From contig NZ_PKRQ01000008.1 of assembly GCF_002855575.1 (NCBI RefSeq), forward strand, positions 83,317-147,316: DNA of 64,000 nt, read 5' to 3'. This document shows, one piece after another, positions 60,827 through 64,000 of this stretch (position 1 is its first letter; each line of letters begins with the position of its first letter). A program made the position numbers and the translations under genes. The stretch comes from Tabrizicola sp. TH137 (GTDB taxonomy: Bacteria; Pseudomonadota; Alphaproteobacteria; Rhodobacterales; Rhodobacteraceae). The notes beneath the pieces were generated by a model. The model had not been told where the DNA came from, made no database searches, and saw only the letters and a list, made by a program, of their open reading frames with translations.

Positions 60827-61831
60827 TCAGAGCAGGCCGGTCGCGGTATCGGTGGCCAGCAGCGGGTCGGGCGTGGTGACCATGTCCGCGGCCGTGATGA
60901 CCGGGGTTTCGACGAGGGTCGCTTCGGGCATGGTGCTGGCTGCGGGGGTATCGAGGCTGGGGAAGTACTGCTCGATGAAGGCTTCCTTCGACTCCGTGTT
61001 GGAGACGAGGTCATAGGTGCGTTCCTCGCGCGCCAGATAGGCAGTGTCGAGATCGGCACGGGTTTCGCCGCCGCGCAGCTTGTAAAGCTCGTGCTGGCTG
61101 ACCCAGTCACCGATGGCGAGGTTGGAGATGTCGCGGACGGTGGTGGGGTGGAAGGGGCGCACCACGCTGGCCAGTTGGGCGAAGAGCTGGTGGAAGTTCA
61201 CCCCCACGATGCCATCGGCGCCATCATCGACCGGACCGGTTCCGCCATTGCCATTGCCGCCATTGCCATTGCCGCCGGTATGGCCGGTATTTCCGCCCTG
61301 GCCACCCGTGCCGCCGCCGATGGAGGGCGCGCCGGGCACGAAGGGCATGTCGCCGCGGGTGCCGAACATCGAGGGCAGCGAGGCGGTCTGGATCTGCGGC
61401 TGGTCTGCGAGATAGAGGTCGGGCAGGTCCAGCGCGGGATCGACCTCGGGGAAGAAGCGGGACAGGTCGATCGGACCGGGGCCACGGCCGATGCGGCCCA
61501 TGTCGGTATCCTCGCCCGGCAGCGATCCGGTGATCAGCGGCTGGCCTTCGTCAAGCTCGGAGAATTCCACCTGCGGGGCGGCTTCTTCCATGCCCGGCTG
61601 GCGCGGGGCCGAGACCTGTTCGGTCGCGTCGCGGTCATGCGGCTGGTCCGTCGGGTCGCCGGGCTGCGCGGTGCCGCCAAAGGCCGATTTGACATAGGCC
61701 GCGAGCGTGAGGGTCAGCGCCGCGAACATCGCTGCGAAGGGGGCCTCCTTGCGTTCGGCCAGGGTGAAGAGGGCGCGCCCCTTCGGCTTGTTCTGCTCGG
61801 CCGACTTGCGGTGCTTGGTCTTGATTTCCAT
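60827..61831 (-). CDS. Membrane-anchored protein of unknown function inside the type I secretion operon
   Basis: A 334-aa protein. A short basic cytoplasmic start is followed by one membrane helix (APFAAMFAALTLTLAAYV, about residues 28-48). An acidic, proline-rich, probably disordered part follows, including a Gly/Asn repeat region (GGNGNGGNGNGG, about 180-200). The last 130 residues look folded (NFHQLFAQLASVVRPF, VRDISNLAIGDWVSQHELYK). The ATG at 61831 has AAGGAGG five bases away. It sits between the prsD-like and prsE-like genes on the same strand, so it is likely an accessory component, substrate or anchor of the export machine. I do not recognise a family. Confidence 0.72.
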   Translation of the reverse strand: MEIKTKHRKSAEQNKPKGRALFTLAERKEAPFAAMFAALTLTLAAYVKSAFGGTAQPGDPTDQPHDRDATEQVSAPRQPGMEEAAPQVEFSELDEGQPLITGSLPGEDTDMGRIGRGPGPIDLSRFFPEVDPALDLPDLYLADQPQIQTASLPSMFGTRGDMPFVPGAPSIGGGTGGQGGNTGHTGGNGNGGNGNGGTGPVDDGADGIVGVNFHQLFAQLASVVRPFHPTTVRDISNLAIGDWVSQHELYKLRGGETRADLDTAYLAREERTYDLVSNTESKEAFIEQYFPSLDTPAASTMPEATLVETPVITAADMVTTPDPLLATDTATGLL

Positions 61832-61891
61832 CTCCGCCTCCTTCTGTTGTCCGGTCATCAGGGCAGGATTTGCCCGGTTGTTGGGTCTGGG

Positions 61892-63685
61892 TCAGATCGC
61901 GTTTGCCGCGGCGTTCAGTTCGCGCTCGGCAGGGCCGATATTGATCTGGTCGCTGCCGGCGACCGTGGTGGGGGCCACGACCTTGCCGTCGCGGTTGCCC
62001 AGCACCTCTTCCTTCGTGCCGAAGGCCGCGAGCCGCCCGGCATGGATCGCCGCCACCATATCCACCGCCGCAAGGACGGAGGGCCGGTGGGCCACGATCA
62101 CCGCGATGCCGCCGCGCGCCCGGATCGACTTGATCGTGTCGTTCAGCGCGCGTTCCCCCACCGCATCGAGCGAGGCATTGGGTTCATCGAGCAGGACGAC
62201 GAAAGGGTCCTGGTAGAGGGCGCGGGCCAGACCGATGCGCTGGCGCTGGCCGGCGGAAAGCGCAGTGCCGAGGGCGCCGACTTCGGTATCATAGCCTTCG
62301 GGAAGCTGGGCGATCATCTTGTGGACATTCGCCGCCACGGCTGCCTTGTAGACCGCATCGGTTTCGCGGCTGGTGTCAAAGCGGCTGATGTTCTCGCGCA
62401 CGGTGCCGTTGAAGAGGCCCACTTCCTGCGGCAGGAAGCCGATGATCTCGCCCATGCGGGAGGGATCCCACTGCGCCAGATCCACGTCATCATAGCGGAT
62501 GGAGCCGCGCAGCACCGGCCAGACGCCAGCCAGCGCCCGCAGCAGCGTGGACTTGCCGCCGCCCGAGGGGCCGACGATGGCCAGCGCCTGACCGGCCTGC
62601 AATTCGAAGCTGACTTCCGACAAGAGCACGCGGCCATTGGCGGGCGAGGCGACGGTGAGGTTCTCGACGCGCAGCGACTGGGTCGGGGCGGGCAGCATGA
62701 CCGGGGTCTTTTCGGCCGAGAGGGCGACCAGTGTATCGCGGAGCTGCGTCCAGGCATGGCGGGCGGCGACGATGCCCTTCCAGTTGGCGATGACCTGGTC
62801 GATCGGGGCGAGGGCGCGGCCCGAGGCGACCGAGACGGCGATGATGGCCCCGGCGGACAGTTCGCCCTGGATGGTGAAGAAGGCGCCCAGGCCCAGCAGG
62901 CCGGATTGCAGCAGCATCCGCAGCACCCGCGACATGGCGCCCATCGTCCCGGTGATGTCCGAGGCGCGGGTTTGCAGGTCCAGATGCTGGCGGTTGGCGG
63001 CGGCGAAGCGTTCCACCGCGCGGCCCGTGGCGCCCATGGCGATCAGGCTTTCGGAGTTGCGGGTGTTGGATTCCGAGATCGTGTTGCGCACCACCAGCGC
63101 CTTCTGCGCCGACTTGGCCAGATCGCGCGACTTGAACTCGGCCAGCATGGTGAGCAGGGCCAGAACCACCGCGCCGCCCAGCGTGACCGCGCCCAGAACC
63201 GGGTGCAGCAGATAGACGAAGATCAGGAAGATCGGAACGAAGGGCAGGTCGAAGATCGCCGCCGGCGCCTGCGAGCCGAGGAAATTGCGCAGCGTGTCCA
63301 CCGTGCGGCCGCGTTCCAGCGCCTCGGTGGTGGAAAAGCCATAGCGCGGCATGTCGATCGCCACCTTGTGCGACAGCGGGGCAAGACGCTGATCCAGACG
63401 CGCGCCGATCCGCACCAGGACCTGGCTGCGGATCGTGTCGAAGCCGCCCTGAACCATGTAGAGCGCCAGCGCGAGGATCGACAGGAAGGCCAGCGTCTGC
63501 ACCGAGCCCGACGCCAGCGCCCGGTCATAGACCTGAAGCATGTAGAAGGAACCGGTCAGGGCAAGCACGCTGATCAGGCCCGAAATCCCGAACAAGGCCC
63601 AGCCGTAGCGCGTCAGGTCCGCATTCAACAACTGACGCGCCTTCCGCATCGCCAGGGGATCTGCACTCGACATCGGATGCGCCAT
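61892..63685 (-). CDS. prsD: Type I secretion ABC exporter, PrsD-like
   Basis: A 597-aa fusion of an exporter membrane domain (about residues 20-310, with LFGISGLISVLALTGSFYML and TIQGELSAGAIIAVS) and an ATPase domain: Walker A GPSGGGKST, signature ALSAGQRQRIGLARAL (SAGQ instead of SGGQ), Walker B VVLLDEPNASLD and switch His in VIVAHRPS. This type (PrtD/PrsD) exports RTX proteins and glycanases with C-terminal signals. The start at 63685 has GAGAGG seven bases upstream; an earlier ATG at 63700 is possible. Confidence 0.9.
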   Translation of the reverse strand: MAHPMSSADPLAMRKARQLLNADLTRYGWALFGISGLISVLALTGSFYMLQVYDRALASGSVQTLAFLSILALALYMVQGGFDTIRSQVLVRIGARLDQRLAPLSHKVAIDMPRYGFSTTEALERGRTVDTLRNFLGSQAPAAIFDLPFVPIFLIFVYLLHPVLGAVTLGGAVVLALLTMLAEFKSRDLAKSAQKALVVRNTISESNTRNSESLIAMGATGRAVERFAAANRQHLDLQTRASDITGTMGAMSRVLRMLLQSGLLGLGAFFTIQGELSAGAIIAVSVASGRALAPIDQVIANWKGIVAARHAWTQLRDTLVALSAEKTPVMLPAPTQSLRVENLTVASPANGRVLLSEVSFELQAGQALAIVGPSGGGKSTLLRALAGVWPVLRGSIRYDDVDLAQWDPSRMGEIIGFLPQEVGLFNGTVRENISRFDTSRETDAVYKAAVAANVHKMIAQLPEGYDTEVGALGTALSAGQRQRIGLARALYQDPFVVLLDEPNASLDAVGERALNDTIKSIRARGGIAVIVAHRPSVLAAVDMVAAIHAGRLAAFGTKEEVLGNRDGKVVAPTTVAGSDQINIGPAERELNAAANAI

Positions 63686-63854
63686 AACTTTGCCTCTCAA
63701 ACACTTCGAAACGGACCATCTGGTCCAAGGAGGACAGGCGTTTCCGGGGAAGGCGCCCTGTCCCTATGCTTCGAAAGTAGAAAATCCGGCTTGATTCCGT
63801 CACGGAACAGGGTCCCGCGATCCGTTGGACCAAGGTCTGAACCTGCCCGACGGA

Positions 63855-63896
63855 CAAAAAAACACCCCCCGGCCGGTGAACCCGGCCGGGGGGTGT
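63855..63896 (-). terminator. Strong rho-independent terminator
   Basis: A perfect 15-bp stem (ACACCCCCCGGCCGG, 63862-63876, with its complement at 63882-63896) around a 5-base loop. On the minus strand it is followed by a run of seven T (63855-63861). It ends the transcript of the partial gene at the right edge, 9 bp after its stop. Confidence 0.9.
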
Positions 63897-63905
63897 GTTG
63901 CTGCA

Positions 63906-64000
63906 TCAGAAGGAGAAGGACGAGCTGTCGAGGGTATGCGCCCCGCGCAGCGTGAGCGAGAAGTCGGCATCCGCATCGCCGTCGGTGAAGCCGTCGATGA
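63906..64000 (-). CDS. C-terminal end of a probable type I-secreted (RTX-like) protein, cut by window edge
   Basis: Only the last 31 residues are present; they end in GFTDGDADADFSLTLRGAH followed by TLDSSSFSF and a stop. An acidic stretch, an LTLRGAH strand and a short hydrophobic tail with alternating Ser and Phe are characteristic of C-terminal signals of RTX-type substrates of type I exporters in alphaproteobacteria. The exporter genes follow on the same strand after the terminator, so this is likely their cargo. The substrate type (adhesin, glycanase or other) is outside the window. Confidence 0.6.
   Translation of the reverse strand, partial: IDGFTDGDADADFSLTLRGAHTLDSSSFSF

Noticed and set aside
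61198..61320. Tandem repeat array or CRISPR-like repeat
   Set aside because: The short repeated GCCATTGCC units are the coding sequence of the Gly/Asn linker in the 334-aa membrane protein; there are no spacers.
59204..63955. Very long plus-strand open frame (1583 codons)
   Set aside because: It lies antisense to the kinase start and the whole secretion operon, whose minus-strand proteins have clear domains. The translation is a Gly/Asp/His-rich shadow typical of high-GC third-position bias.

Overview
This window looks like part of an extrachromosomal replicon (plasmid or chromid) of an alphaproteobacterium of the Rhodobacteraceae/Paracoccaceae. The DNA is GC-rich. At 23.8-30.3 kb there is a plasmid maintenance block: ScpB, a DUF1403 protein, a tyrosine recombinase, ParB, ParA and a small replication initiator whose C-terminus resembles the N-terminal domain of DnaA, the DnaA-like replicase type known from this group. 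The exopolysaccharide genes are of the succinoglycan (Exo) type. I cannot name the genus. I saw no rRNA, tRNA, CRISPR array or insertion sequence.

Left part (1-23.8 kb): the end of an agmatine deiminase gene overlaps an amidase gene. These are followed by a Crp/Fnr regulator, a cobalamin-binding regulator of the AerR/PpaA type and a glycosyltransferase. Next come two divergent operons that share a 263-bp control region. Leftward runs a SAF-domain oxidoreductase, an acetoin-dehydrogenase-like complex (E1 alpha, E1 beta, E2/hydrolase) and a SorC regulator. Rightward runs a carbohydrate ABC transporter (Tat-exported binding protein, two permeases, ATPase) and a PfkB kinase. Together they suggest uptake, phosphorylation, oxidation and thiolytic cleavage of an unidentified sugar or polyol. 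Two genes of unknown function, a Wzx-like flippase, an SbtA-type transporter with a divergent LysR regulator, and another glycosyltransferase follow.

Maintenance block (23.8-30.3 kb): between DUF1403 and the recombinase lies a near-perfect inverted repeat (two 12-bp arms, 5-bp spacer) with the architecture of a recombinase core site. A 14-16 bp palindrome (core CCCCGCGGGG) occurs four times, twice after parB and twice inside parA, and is a strong centromere candidate. A 473-bp control region with G-rich repeats separates parA from the divergent initiator gene.

Methylamine-type operon (30.3-42.0 kb): nine tightly packed genes encode a trimethylamine-dehydrogenase-like flavoprotein, a non-pyrrolysine MttB-family methyltransferase, a CocE/NonD hydrolase, a complete peptide/opine-type ABC transporter and its binding protein, followed by a TetR regulator resembling BetI. 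I infer a catabolic route for a quaternary amine carried as an ester, amide or peptide-like conjugate. No corrinoid protein partner for the methyltransferase is present.

Exopolysaccharide and secretion region (42.0-64.0 kb): leftward genes encode ExoY, ExoF, a 61-aa coupled ORF, ExoO, ExoL, ExoA, ExoP, ExoK, ExoQ, an ExoM-like transferase and a polysaccharide deacetylase, with a small ExoX-like inhibitor gene on the opposite strand. To the right are a GNAT protein, a CelD/FemAB-like acyltransferase, an orphan NarL-type sensor kinase and a type I secretion system (PrsE-like adaptor, a 334-aa membrane protein of unknown function, PrsD-like ABC exporter). The right edge cuts a gene whose last residues look like a type I secretion signal; a strong terminator follows it. 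Four copies of the palindrome TTAAC-N4-GTTA(A/C) lie upstream of exoY, the GNAT gene and the kinase gene and may mark a shared regulator.
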